A stretch of 64,000 nt of DNA from Carnegiea gigantea (taxonomy: Eukaryota > Streptophyta > Magnoliopsida > Caryophyllales > Cactaceae): NCBI GenBank assembly GCA_029747015.1, contig JAKOGI010000571.1, forward strand, positions 360,001 to 424,000, read 5' to 3'. The notes below the pieces were generated by a model. It was not told where the DNA came from and made no database searches. It saw nothing but the letters and a program-made list of their open reading frames with translations. Shown here piece after piece: positions 44,874 through 55,662 of the stretch (the first letter of the stretch is position 1; each line of letters starts with the position of its first letter). Made by a program: the position numbers and the translations under genes.

Positions 44874-45362
44874 AGTCGGCCGTACAATTTTTTTCGAAGC
44901 GGCTGACTCTCGAATACTTAATTGATGTAAATGATTTTTTTGTTTTTTTTTTTGGACTCTACATTTGCCCGAGTTCTTCTTTTTTTTTTTAATTGAAAAT
45001 TTCTCTCTCTCTCTTTTTTTTTGCAAAATTTTTCTCTTTTTTTTTTGGGGGGGCACGTATGGCCTGCCCTTCTTTTTGACCCTTCTCTCTCTCTCTCTTT
45101 TTTTCTTTCTTCTTTTTCTCTTTTTGTTTTTTTTTGCAATGAAATAATTTAAAAAAAAAAGAATATTGAGATTTTGGGTGGAAGTAGAGCACGTTCACAT
45201 ATTTTTTTTATTTTTTTATTTTTTTATCTTATGATAATTTTTTGATAAATTCTGATAAAATTCTATCAACAAACTCTGGATAGAATTCCTTAGTGACCCA
45301 AAGGAACAGAAACTGCTGATATTTGAATTGGAGTAGAGTAGGAAATCTGAATGGCCGATTGC
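44874..45362. other. T-rich spacer before the antisense gene
   Basis: Long T runs and CT microsatellites (45000-45140). Lysine-rich frames here are only reverse readings of poly(T). No gene is supported. Confidence 0.6.
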
Positions 45363-45370
45363 TATATAAA
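45363..45370 (+). promoter_or_regulatory. TATA box of the antisense PMD gene
   Basis: TATATAAA followed by a C/T-rich leader, on the plus strand, opposite to the element's own direction. It is the only good plus-strand TATA between the LTR and the PMD start at 46883; the leader would be about 1.5 kb, so it may contain an unrecognised intron. Confidence 0.5.
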
Positions 45371-45486
45371 TTCACCTTCAGCATCTATAATTCATCGGCT
45401 TCTCAGTCCTCTGCTCAGAACCAGGAACTTTTAGCTTTGAGGTTTTGGTTCCTTTCGTTTTGGACGACGATGTCTTTCTAGCTGCC

Positions 45487-45843
45487 CTAGTCTTCTTCTC
45501 TTTTTTGCTTTGCCGACGAAGATGAATTCGATGCTGCCATTGCTGTTTTTAATTTTGTAACGTTGTTATCACCATTCTTTAATCTCCTCAAGGAGGAGGA
45601 ATCAGGTACATCTTTGTCAAAGTCCTTGGGACCTTTTTCCGCAAGAAACTGTAGAAGGTCTTTAACGTTGGCATCTACATCTCCTGTGCCCTGTACTGCC
45701 CTCAGTCTTGAGACCAATTCGTTCAGCGTGGCTGGATCCCTTATTCTCAAAAGCTCTCCTAATTCTGGAACACTTATTGCTGGGATCTTATCTGGCTTTA
45801 TGTGTGGTGTCGATGCAAGCAAGCTTGAGGATGCACCCAAATG
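45487..45843 (-). other. Open frame without ATG, 117 codons, unknown
   Basis: A minus-strand frame free of stops between a TAA just above 45843 and its stop at 45487. It has no ATG near its beginning; the first possible start is TTG. The predicted sequence has a regular hydrophobic pattern (SVPELGELLRIRDPATLNEL, then VKDLLQFLAEKGPKDFD) that looks like real protein rather than a shadow. It lies in the element's own sense direction, between integrase and the 3' LTR, opposite to the PMD leader. It may be an exon of a spliced transcript. I do not recognise the family. Confidence 0.35.
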
Positions 45844-46310
45844 TTAAAGAACTCCCCTTTTTTTTTTCAACGTTGATGATGCAAATGGGTCAATGATCTG
45901 AGTGCTGTGCGCGTGAGGAAGAGAGAGAGAGTGGAAGGAGTGTTCCTCTCTCCCCTTTTTTTTTTTTGCTTGAGGAAAACAGAGCCATAACAATGCCGGA
46001 GGGAAGGGGAGATAAGGAAGAGGAGAGAGAAAAGCAGAATCTGCGTGCTTCTCTGTTTGTTTGTTTTTTTTTTTTTTTTTTTGCAATTTGGTGTTATATT
46101 ACTCTAGAGTGTTGGTCCGGATGAGCCTAACACCGCATCATAATTTGGCATGCTTTTGTTTTGTTTTGTTTCGTCTTGTTCCTTGCCGAGAACATTCTGA
46201 CTCCACCTTGTTTTGCTTTTTTTGTTTTTTTCCCTAACCACCTTTTTTTGCTTTTTATTAGAGAACTTAAATTTATATTCTCTCATTTTTTTCTCAGGAA
46301 GCTGCTGAAT

Positions 46311-46884
46311 CAACTTAAATTTCTTTCTGTCGGCCACGACTCTCCTGATTAGATCGCGAAGTGAGGTCGACTTCTAATACGCGGAATCGTTTCTCCCCGT
46401 AGATTCGATTCTTCGCAGGCGACTCCCTCACTTAATCTAATTTGGGTCGACTTTAATTTCTTCCTTCCAGCCACGACTCCTCCGATTAGATCGCGAAGTG
46501 AGGTCGACTTTTAAGACGAGGAATCATTTCTCCCCGTAGATTCGATTCTTCGCAGGCGACTCCCTCACTTAACCTAATTGGGGTCGACTTGAATCTCTTT
46601 CTTCCAACCACGACTCCTCCGATTAGATCGTGAAGTGAGGTCGCTTCTAAGACGAGGAATCGTTTCTCCTCGTAGATTCGATTCTTCGCAGACGACTCCC
46701 TCACTTAATCTAATTAGGGTCGACTTGAATCTCTTTCTTCCAACCACGACTCCTCCGATTAGATGGCGAAGTGAGGTCGACTTCTAAGATGAGGAATCGT
46801 TTCTCCCCATAGATTCGATTCTTCGCAGGCGACTTGCTCACTTAATCTAATTGGGGTCGACTTGAATTTCTTCCTTGTAGCCAT
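46311..46884 (+). repeat. 136-137 bp tandem repeat, four copies, in the PMD leader
   Basis: The phrase CACGACTCCTCCGATTAGAT recurs at about 46335, 46472, 46609 and 46745. Each unit also carries AAGTGAGGTCGACTTCTAAG and GATTCGATTCTTCGCAGGCG. The last partial unit (TCGACTTGAATTTCTTCCTT) runs directly into the PMD start codon at 46883. Confidence 0.92.
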
Positions 46885-49800
46885 GGTGTATTTTCTGGAT
46901 TCATCATTCGATCCCAAGAAGTCAACTCTTACCATCTTGGACAGAGAAGATGATCCAATTGAAAAGGCGTGACTCTCCGTGTAGATATGCCAACACCCCT
47001 ACCGTCCAGACGTTCTTTACTCCATAACTACCTTGCAGATTCATGCTGGAGTGTGGAGTCTACCCGTGACATACAAAGATCAGACGGAGTCATCTCGACT
47101 TTGAGAGTCTTGAAACTTAGCTCGGCATTATTTGCATCTTCAGCCCCTTCCCAAGGAGCGACACCCTTACTTAGGCATCGTATCATGGACGGAACACTAT
47201 CCTGGGGCAATTTTTCACCTTGTTTCTTCGACAACTTCTTCATACCGTGCTATTGGGAATGGCTTGAAGACGTTCTCGTTCGCAACAAAGACAGACTTAA
47301 GGAATGAAGGCTTCATGACGGACTGTATGCATCATTGTTCTCTTATGACATGAGTCTCACCGTCTTCAAAGCATTCTGCGAGCTGTGGTGCCACACTACA
47401 AACACCTTTTGCACAGAGAGTGGCGACATGCCAATCTCCTTATGGGATTTGCGGACTATAGGCGGACTTCCAGCTGACGGTGCTTGCTACGAAGAAGTCA
47501 TTCCATCCGCCAGAGAACTCCTTTCTGCAGGACGCAGAGAAAATGATATTCCAGCGACTTGCACATTCCTCTTTTTCGCATTCCACAGATTATGCCAAGA
47601 TGTTCATGGCATTGTTCAACTTCCTGCTACTGAATGGATACGCTTCTGGTTTCGAGGGCGGCAGATTTACACACCTCCTCCAAGTTGTGACAACAGAAAG
47701 CGAGTTAAAGCTCCAACAAACACATCATGTCCATCTGGTATGATTGCTCCTCGCACAGGGCGAACGAAGAGAGAGAAGGACCCTTTTGTGACGCTCAACA
47801 TTCCTGATGCCCTAATCGAAGAGACTTACCTTACTGCCCTTATTTCCTGTTGGTTGTGCTCATTTGTGCTACCAACTGAAGCAGTGTGCCTTATTCGCCC
47901 AACTGTATTTGTAGCTGCAAGCAGACTAGCTCGCGGGGAATATCTAAACCTCGCAATTCCTGCTTTGGCTAGCATTTATCGGGGATTACATAGAATTTCC
48001 ACGGCTCGGAGCTTGAATAAGTTGGAAGTAATCTTCCCCATCCACTACGTTTATGGTTGGTTAGGGACTTACTTCCCAACTTATTTTGATCATCCCCATC
48101 ATCGGCACGACCATCCTAAAATGGTGAGATTCTCTGGTGAAAAGATGAATCGGACTCCTGACGTACAAGAAGCTCGAGAGTTATTGAAATGCAAGGATCC
48201 ATCTGTCATGTATTTAAACGCTCTTATGAAGGATGCATCGATCACCTTGATTGACACCCAAAATTTATCCTCAAGCTAGAAAGCATATTTGATTTGCCTC
48301 CGCTCTGGGTTTTTGACCTTGCGACAAGGAAGAACAATTGTTATTGAACCATACTTCCCTTGTAAGTTTGGGCGACAATTTGGTTTCTATCAAGATGTGC
48401 TAAGTGAGCCACGGATGAATGACCGAGAGGGCACCTTACAGGACGTAGCTCGCTATTGGTTCAACCTTACGGAGCATATAACAAGGTCCAGCGTGACAAT
48501 TCCTGCTCCTCCTGACAAGAAGTCTACACTAGTTACTATTGCATACGCTAATTGGTGGCGATCTTCGCGGGGCGATCTTTTCTCTCAAGGGCATAAATAT
48601 CCTAGAGGCGCGACTGTGCAACCACGAAGAGCTTCTAAAGTGAGAGTTGCTGATGATGCATCCGCCTTAGTTATCACATCTGGTAAAGCAAGTGCACATA
48701 AACCAATCATGCAGCAGCGTAATGAACATGCCCTATCTCCCGCTGAACTTAGAAAAGAAGGAGGAGATAGTTCCTCGTCAGGAGCAAACACATCTCCTCA
48801 GAAAAGTAGAAGTTGTTTGCCTGGTAAAGATAAGATTGAAGCTTTGAGAGGTTTGGGTGTTAGGTCCTCCATCAGTGGAGCGAAGGATTTGTCAGGCTCA
48901 AAAAGCAAACCAGACGTTGCAACCAAGCTGCCTAACTCCAAGAACAAGTCTAACAGTGCAACGAGCTCACTGAAATTGGCGAACAAAGCAAAGGGAGAGG
49001 TGCATCTTGTTATCATGGCCCCTTTTCCTTCCCCCCTTTTTTTTTCTCTTGTTCCTCCCTTTTTTTTTTGACTTAACCCTCCTTTTAATGTAGGGACATA
49101 CTGCCGAAATCGGAGACAGACTTAAGGCCGTATTTGGTGACAAAGACAGTGAAGCCACCTTGACTGTGCCTCCTGCCAAGTCGACTGAGGACGATTCTAT
49201 TAACATAATGCCCTCGCCAGTGAAACAAACAGAGCGTTGTGAATCACCTACTCCTTCTGTTGCAACCTACTTCCCTGGGAGAATTGCTTCTGGCGTGTTT
49301 AATGATTTGGCCTTGAGTGTGAAGTAGCGTTTTCAGCAACAGTTGAAAAAGTTCATCCCAAAGACAGAGGGTGACCTGGGAAATATCCGCCAGGAAGCTG
49401 AGCGAATATATGAAACGTTATCATCTTTTCAGGCAGATTATTTGGGGTTGAAGAATAATGTCGAGGCATACTTGAACGAAGTCGGACAGTACCTGAAATT
49501 GAAAGCCCAATTAGAAGATCGGACTCCTACCAAAGATGTGCTAAGCAAGCGGGCAGCCTTATTAGACAAACTTGGAGAGGCACGAGCTTCAGTGGAAAAG
49601 GTCGGTGCGCAGTTTGATGAGACAACTACTGTTGTCGCCCAAGCTCATAAGCGAAGGAAGCTACTTGAGGCAGATCTTGAGCGAGCAAAGGCGGATGAGC
49701 TGAAATTGCAAGACAAATTAGTAGAGACTGAAACTTCATTGAAGAAAGCCAAAGATGGTGTGTCTCTTCTTGAAAAAGAGGTTGCTGATTTAGATGTTGC

Positions 49801-49888
49801 GCCCCTAGTTACCGCTGAAGAAACGGCTCAAGTTGAAGCAGCAAGGAAGCGTGCCCAAGAGCTTTTAGGCGCACTGGATGCCTAGACC
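46883..49888 (+). pseudogene. Plant mobile domain (PMD) gene, antisense in the element, with intron
   Basis: ATG at 46883 opens MVYFLDSSFDPKKSTLTIL. After a frameshift near 46965 the PMD follows: YWEWLEDVLVRNKD, FKAFCELWC, ISLWDLRTIGGLPADG, CWLCSFVLPTEAVCLIRPTV, FPIHYVYGWLGTYF, LTLRQGRTIVIEPY and FGRQFGFYQD. This is the PMD family (PF10536), known from MAIN/MAIL-type host proteins and from transposons. In-frame stops lie at 47305 (TGA), 48277 (TAG) and 49325 (TAG). A GT-AG intron at 49000-49093 joins GAG to GGACAT in frame. The last 180 codons are a charged coiled coil ending at 49885. PMD proteins in plants act in silencing and gene expression; a role for this copy is inference. Confidence 0.78.
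49000..49093 (+). other. Putative spliceosomal intron, 94 bp, phase 0
   Basis: GTGCATC donor and a T-rich stretch ending TTTTAATGTAG. The upstream exon ends AAGGGAGAG and the downstream frame reads GHTAEIGDRLKAVFGD. The unspliced frame would end in a run of phenylalanines and stop at 49071. Removal restores a charged, PMD-tail-like frame. Confidence 0.65.
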
Positions 49889-50345
49889 ATATCCGGTGGA
49901 TTTGTTCTAGATTTTTTTTCTTTTTTTCTTTTTTTTGGGGAACTTTTGCAACTTGTTGCTTCTTTTTTTGAACTCAGTATGGTTTTATTGTAATTGGTTT
50001 TGATATATTGCAATAAGATGAATCTTTCGATTTGAGTTTACGCAATAATATGTAGTTGTATCCGATGAACAAAACCAATGCACTAACACAATTTATTCAT
50101 CCCCTTTTGTTTTTTTTAACGGCTGTACTTAAGAAATATACCAAAGTTGCCTACGTACCTAAAGGGAATGTAATACCCTAAAGGATCAAGCCATACGTAG
50201 TTTAAGAACATAATATTTTTTATTTGTTTTGTTTTGCCATTCACAGTTTAGACTCTTGCGGGCCAGGAGTAATACAAAGGAATTTATCTTGAAAGAACGA
50301 GCAGTCTAGGCTCTTACTGAGGAGCTTTACAACATTAATTCTATC
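49889..50345. other. Convergent 3' untranslated region between PMD gene and integrase
   Basis: T-rich after the PMD stop; contains TTTTGATATATTGCAATAAG, which has AATAAG as a possible plus-strand polyadenylation signal near 50011. No ORF is supported. Confidence 0.5.
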
Positions 50346-51600
50346 TCAAGGATAATAACGCTTCAAGAATTTGCCGTTTATGGGTCCTACGCGCACTCCA
50401 TCAGCACCAACTATCTTGTACGCTCCATTTGTGTAAACTTCTTTGACCACATAAGGACCATCCCACTTGGAGGTGAATTTGCTTCCAGACTTGTGAGAAA
50501 CGATGATCGGTCTCCTTACTGCCAGAACCTGGTCTCCCATTTGGAACGAGCGTGGCCGAACCTTTTTGTTGAACGCTCTCGATAAACGGGCTTGGTAGCA
50601 TTCTAGCTTTTGTTACGCCTGAAGTCTCCTCTCATCAACGACCTCCAACTCAGCTAAGCAAAGCCTGTGATTTTCGTCTTCCGTCAAACCTTCCTGTATG
50701 GCAATGCAGAGTGATAGGATTTGAAGCTCCAACGGTAGAACGACATCAACTCTATACACCGAAGCGAATGGGGTCGATTGTGTTGGCGTCTTGTACGTTG
50801 TTCGATATGCCCAAAGAGCTTCCCCTAGTCTCTCGTGCCAATCCCGTTTAGACTTTGCGACAACCTTTTTCAGTAAGTTGCAAAGTGTTTTGTTAAAGGC
50901 TTCTGCCAGGCCGTTTGCAGGGGCGTTGTACATGGAAGACTTATGCTGGGAGAACTTAAACTTCTCGCACAGGCTTGTCATCAGGCTGTTGAAGAAAGGC
51001 TTACCATTATCGGTGATAATGTACCTCGGCACACCATACCGATAGATAATGTGTGTCCTTATGAAGTCAACCACATTTTCTTTTTTGACCTCTCTTAGCG
51101 GAATCGCTTCCGCCCATTTAGAGAAGTAATCAGTGGCAGCTAGGATGTAGGAGTGACCAGCAGACGATTTAGGCGTGATTGGTCCAACAACATCAAACCC
51201 CATGCCTCAAATGGCCAAGATGCAACTGTTGGGTGGAGAGGTTCGGGAGGTTGATGTATGAAGTTAGCATGGAACTGGCAAGCATCGCACCTCTTTGCAT
51301 AATTTATGCAATCTTGCACCATAGTGAGCCAGTAGTAGCCCATGCTTTTAATGCGATCATGTAACCTAGGCCCTGATTGGTGTGCTCCACACACACCTGA
51401 ATGAGCTTCTGTCATTGCTTGCTTTACTTCTTCCACGTCCAAGCATCGTAACCAGAGACCAAGAGGGGAGCATCGATAGAGCGTCCCGTTGTAGTAAAGG
51501 AAGCTTGAAGCCCTCCGCTGTATTTCTGTCTTATGACTTGAGTCACTAGGCAGTTTTCCATGCTCTAAGTGCTCAATTATAGGTTGACGCTAGTCTTCTG
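50346..51600 (-). pseudogene. Integrase domain, frameshifted
   Basis: The zinc-binding part has HSGVCGAHQSG...CDACQ (about 51290-51420). The catalytic core shows ATDYFSKWAEAI, ITDNGKPF and NGLAEAFNK, the D, D and E of the DDE triad, between about 50850 and 51150. The C-terminal domain ends GPINGKFLKRYYP with the stop at 50346. One missing base near 51205 separates the zinc domain from the core (WPFEAWG then GFDVVGP), and another break near 50600 separates the C-terminus. Integrase would insert the element's DNA copy. All motifs of a Ty3/gypsy integrase are present but not in one frame. Confidence 0.9.
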
Positions 51601-52435
51601 CATCTGTTTCAAGAACACATATCATGTTGACGTCTTCCTCTGAGTTTTCATCATCTGGTGGAACAACCCAGTAACTACATGCTGGAATAGTCATTCCTTC
51701 TTCTGCCCCCAGTGCTAAAGTGGCTGAGAGGCTTGCTAGTGCATCAGCCATCTTGTTGGCACTCCTTGGCACGTGCTCTAACTTGATCATGTCCAACTTA
51801 TTTAGCAGGCGTAATGCTTGCCTGTGATACGGGACAAGGTCCTCTTTCTTAACCTCATATTTGTCAAGTAGTTGATTAATGACCAACTGCGAGTCACCAT
51901 ATATGTTGAGATCGGTGATTCCCATCTCAATAGCCATTTTAAGGCCCAAGTTAAGCGCTTGGTATTCCGCCACATTGTTAGAGCACAACTGAGTGAGCAC
52001 AAATGAATACGGAAGAATGTGCTTTTCGGGGGAGACGAAGACCACTCCTGCACCAGCGCCATCACGTCTAGCTGCACCATCAAAATACATTTTCCAGGGA
52101 GGGAGGATATCGATGTAGAACACGCCTTCTCCTGGTAAATCATCATTCAGCTCCCAATCATCAGGAATGGGGTGATCTGCCAAGAAATCTACCAACGCTT
52201 GCCCCTTAACCGCTCTTTGGGGTACATAGACAAGGTCGTACTGTTTTGAGATGATCGCCCATTTTGCCAGTCGCCCATTCAAGATTGGCCTAGATAAGAT
52301 GTACTTGATGGGATCAGTTTTGGAGATCACTTGCATTGTATAGGCCTGCATGTAATGCTTTAATTTCTGGATGGCAAAGATGAGTGACAAGCACATCTTT
52401 TCAATAGGGGAGTACTTCAACTCAGCGCCGACCAA
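51590..52435 (-). pseudogene. RNase H and second (archaeal-like) RNase H of Tat type
   Basis: The end of the first RNase H (KYSPIEKMCLSLIFAIQKL) is followed by a connector (YVPQRAVKGQALVDFLADH) and a second RNase H: MYFDGAARRDGAGAG, NVAEYQALNLGL, YGDSQLVINQ and ANKMADALAS, holding the D, E, D, D residues. A second RNase H is a hallmark of Tat-lineage plant elements. The frame is open for 281 codons, but is separated from RT by breaks at 52440-52520, where two stop codons and a frameshift occur. Confidence 0.92.
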
Positions 52436-52500
52436 CGTACGACTTAATTAGTACAGGGCGACTTCTTTCCCTTTCTCGTTTTCCTATACACATAATGCTC

Positions 52501-54189
52501 CTAGGGATTTTTCCTGAGCTGCAATGTACAGTTGAAGAGGCTTGTCGGGATGGGTGCCCCCAATATCGGAGGATGGGATAAATATTCCTTTATTTTCTTG
52601 AAAGCCGCTCGACATGAGTTGTCCCATTCAAACGGTGCTCCCTTTTTCATGAGGTGGCTGAAGGGGTGGCAACGTCCTGCAAGATTTGAGATGAATCTTC
52701 GGATGTATGCCAAGCGACCTTGAAGTCCGCGAAGCTCTCTAAGATTCTTCGGCTCTGGCATCTCTTGAATTGCCTTGATCTTCGATTGGTCGATCTCGAT
52801 TCCTCGATGGTGAACGATGAAGCCTAAGAATTTTCCGGATAAGACACCGAACGCGCACTTGAGCGGGTTCATCTTCAATTGACATCTCTGTAATCGTTCA
52901 AAGATCAAACGAAGATCTTGTATGTGGTCCTCCCTCTTTTTGGACTTGACTACCAAATCATCGACGTAGCATTCAACTTTTTTGTGAAGTATATCGTCGA
53001 AAATTGTTTGCATTGCCCTTTGGTAAGTTGCCCCTGCATTCTTAAGTTCGAAGGGCATCACCTTATAGCAAAAAATGCCTTTAGGTGTGCGAAAAGCTGT
53101 GTCCTCTTGATCTTCTGGCGCCATCAGAATCTGATTGTATCCTGCGGTACAATCCATGAATGACAACGCTTCATGCCCTGTAGTTGAGTCGATCATGAGT
53201 TTTGTGATAGGCAGCGGGAAATCATCTTTTGGACAAGCGTCATTGAGATCCCGGAAGTCTACACAAATACGAAGTTGCCCATTTTTCTTCCTGACAGGTA
53301 CGATGTTTGCGATCCATGTTGGGTATTTGACCTCACGAATAAATCCTGCCTCTATGAGTTTGTTGACCTCCTTTTCAATTTCCGGTACCAATTCTGGGCG
53401 AAAACGTCGCTGAGGTTGCTTCTTAGGCGAAATGCCCCTTTTGATAGATAGGTGATGAACTGTAACCTTTGGGTCCAACCCGGGCATTTCTTTATACCTC
53501 CAGGCAAATACATCCTTATACTCTGATAGGAGTTCCAAGTACTGCTTTTCCTCTTCGAGTGTAAGTGATGAGCCTACGTAGATAGGGCGAGGCTCTTCAT
53601 TGGTTCCAAGATTCAGCTCTTTCAGATCATCAACTGTAGCCTGGCCTCCATCTTCGAAAGTCTTAGGAGTTTCTGCCAACTCTATCTCTGAGTCTGAGTC
53701 ATCACATTCGTGGATTGTAATATGGTTGGAAGAAATAACTTCTTCTTCCTCTGCTTCCTTGTTAGAGCCAGAGTTTTTTCGTTGACCTGTGAAGACCACA
53801 GTACGCCTCTTTACTCTTAATGAACCGTCTGTCTTAACATCGAGACTAGAGAAACGTTTCATACGAGAAGGGATTGAGCTTTGAACTTCATTTATTATTC
53901 CCAAGCGGCTAAATGCAGAGCTTTTCTCCTGCTGAAGTTGTGAGCTTGAGGACTTTTCACCAGCTCCTATTCTGGCAAAAACCGAAGGCTTTGGCTGAGG
54001 ATCATTTTTGATTCTGTTGAAAACAGAGCATCTGTGATCTTTCCCTTTCCCTATACGAGCGAATATTGACAGAAGTTTTTTAGAAGTGGATGATTGTAGC
54101 CTATCAAATACAGAGGGCTTTGGGTTTAGTGAAGCATTCTCATCTTCACTCACATCTACTTCTTCAGTCGAGATGTGTTGAATCACCAA
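52501..54189 (-). pseudogene. pol: Reverse transcriptase domain with long linker
   Basis: The N-terminal half is a low-complexity linker with repeats of SVFDRL/SVFARIG type, about 230 residues. RT follows: KKNGQLRICVDFRDLNDACP, FMDCTAGYNQILMAPED, MPFELKNAGATYQRAM (the usual Gly is Glu) and the catalytic YVDD at about 52955-52975, then GFIVHHRGIEID. The frame shifts near 52515 before RNase H. RT would copy element RNA into DNA. The repeated SVFxRIG motifs are in a region that in Tat elements links protease to RT; their role is unknown. Confidence 0.92.
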
Positions 54190-54276
54190 CTTCTTGTCTC
54201 TTCGTCTCCCAGATATTCTGACTGGCTGTGGTGGTGTGAAACCCAGTCCAACTTTGGAGATGGCTATTGAACCTCC

Positions 54277-55560
54277 CTACTCTTGAATCTTCCTCTGAGT
54301 TTCGGTAAGGCCATGAGGCTTGGCTTCGACTACCTTTCCTAAAGCAGTTGGATTTTGAAAATTGTAACCAACCCTCTCCATAAGCTTGTACGCATTAGGA
54401 TCAAATCCTTCCCTAGTCCGTACGCTTGGCAAGTCATCGCCTTCTTTAGAAGAAACGACAAACCCGGAAAGAGGGGGCCTACTCACCTTAGCCTGCCACA
54501 TTTTAAGCGTTGGAACTATTGCACTTCCTTTCAAGGTGATTATGCTAGCTCCATCATCCTTTTTGGTAGCTTCGGTCTCGACGCTTCTGCTTGTACACTC
54601 GCTAAAGGGCGATTCACCCTCCTTACGGTGAGACCTAGGTATGTACCTTAAGACTGGTGGCACTGATCCTGTTGAAGCAGCAGCTTGTTTAGCGACTTGC
54701 TCAACACAAGAAGTGGTGCTACCTTGCCTGCTTGCTTGTTTCTCGAGCTGCTGCTTAGGAGCATCATCTTTTGTTGCTCGAAGGGCCTTCTTTGCGACAC
54801 CTTTGCCTGTGGAAGAAATGGTTGACGACATGGTTTCTTTAGGTGCAGCACCTTCTTCAAAGAACCTTGCATCTGCGAAATGAGACTCAGCCTTAGTGAA
54901 TGGCTTGACATCTCCATTTATTTTCTTCTCTCCATCACGGTAGTACTTAAGGCATTGGTGTAAAGTAGAAGCTACTATCCCATGCTCATGAAGCCATGGT
55001 CACCCTAGTAATAACCTGTAGGAAGTCTTAGCATCGATTACATGGAAGATGGAGGACGTCGTCAAATCTCCCATTATCAGTTCAACACGAATCATGCCGA
55101 TCGCATGTTGGCCTTCAAGGTTAAAGCCTTGAATCATCGTTCGACTCTTAGACAGTTCTTCTACTGTGATGCCTAAGTCGTTCATTGTAGACTTGGGCAT
55201 GATGTTGACAGCTGACCCTCCATCCACGAGAATGCGTCTGACTTTTTGCTCCCTAATGTAACCAGTCACAAACAAAGGACGATTATGGAGCTTGGATCCC
55301 AACAACAAATCATCGTCAGTGAAAGTGACTGCGGTGTTGCAATAGGCACACTGAACAGGGCCTTCTGTTAATGCTCCCACATCCTTGATGTTATCAGCGT
55401 AAAGTTCTGGGTGTTGTAAGGCAGCAACAACATGTTGGCGCATCTCGTCAGGCAAACAAAAGATTTGCCCCCAGCCCATGCGAGCTGGCAAAGCCTCCAA
55501 GACAGTTAAAGTCTTATCAGCTACTCTAGGAGACCCCTCTTGTCCGTCACTTCCTTAGTC
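54277..55560 (-). pseudogene. pro: Protease domain and linker, with stop codon after the active domain
   Basis: VRRILVDGGSAVNIMPKSTM (near 55205-55260) is the Tat-type aspartic protease active site with D-G-G. YRLLLG follows and then a TGA at about 55000 where the family usually has arginine. Reading on, the frame gives PWLHEHG and a lysine- and serine-rich linker to a stop at 54277. Protease would cleave gag-pol. A stop near 55558 separates this part from gag. Confidence 0.85.
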
Positions 55561-55662
55561 TTCCTCTTCTTCGAGCTTAGAACATGAAGTCATGTTGACT
55601 GTAACTTTCTCAAAGAAGCCTGTTGGGAAAAACTCTTCGAGTGTGACAGGGACAAGCGGCTC

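Noticed and set aside
44835..45198. Lysine- and glutamate-rich frames near the left LTR
   Set aside because: They translate poly(T) and CT tracts in reverse and have no conserved motif.
45487..45843. Apparent N-terminal MGASSS myristoylation signal
   Set aside because: The first codon is TTG, not ATG, so the methionine and the signal are artefacts of alternative start calling.
49308..49340. A second intron in the PMD gene around the TAG at 49325
   Set aside because: The only GT-AG pair that removes the stop would make an intron of about 18 bases, too short for plant splicing, so it is treated as a nonsense codon.
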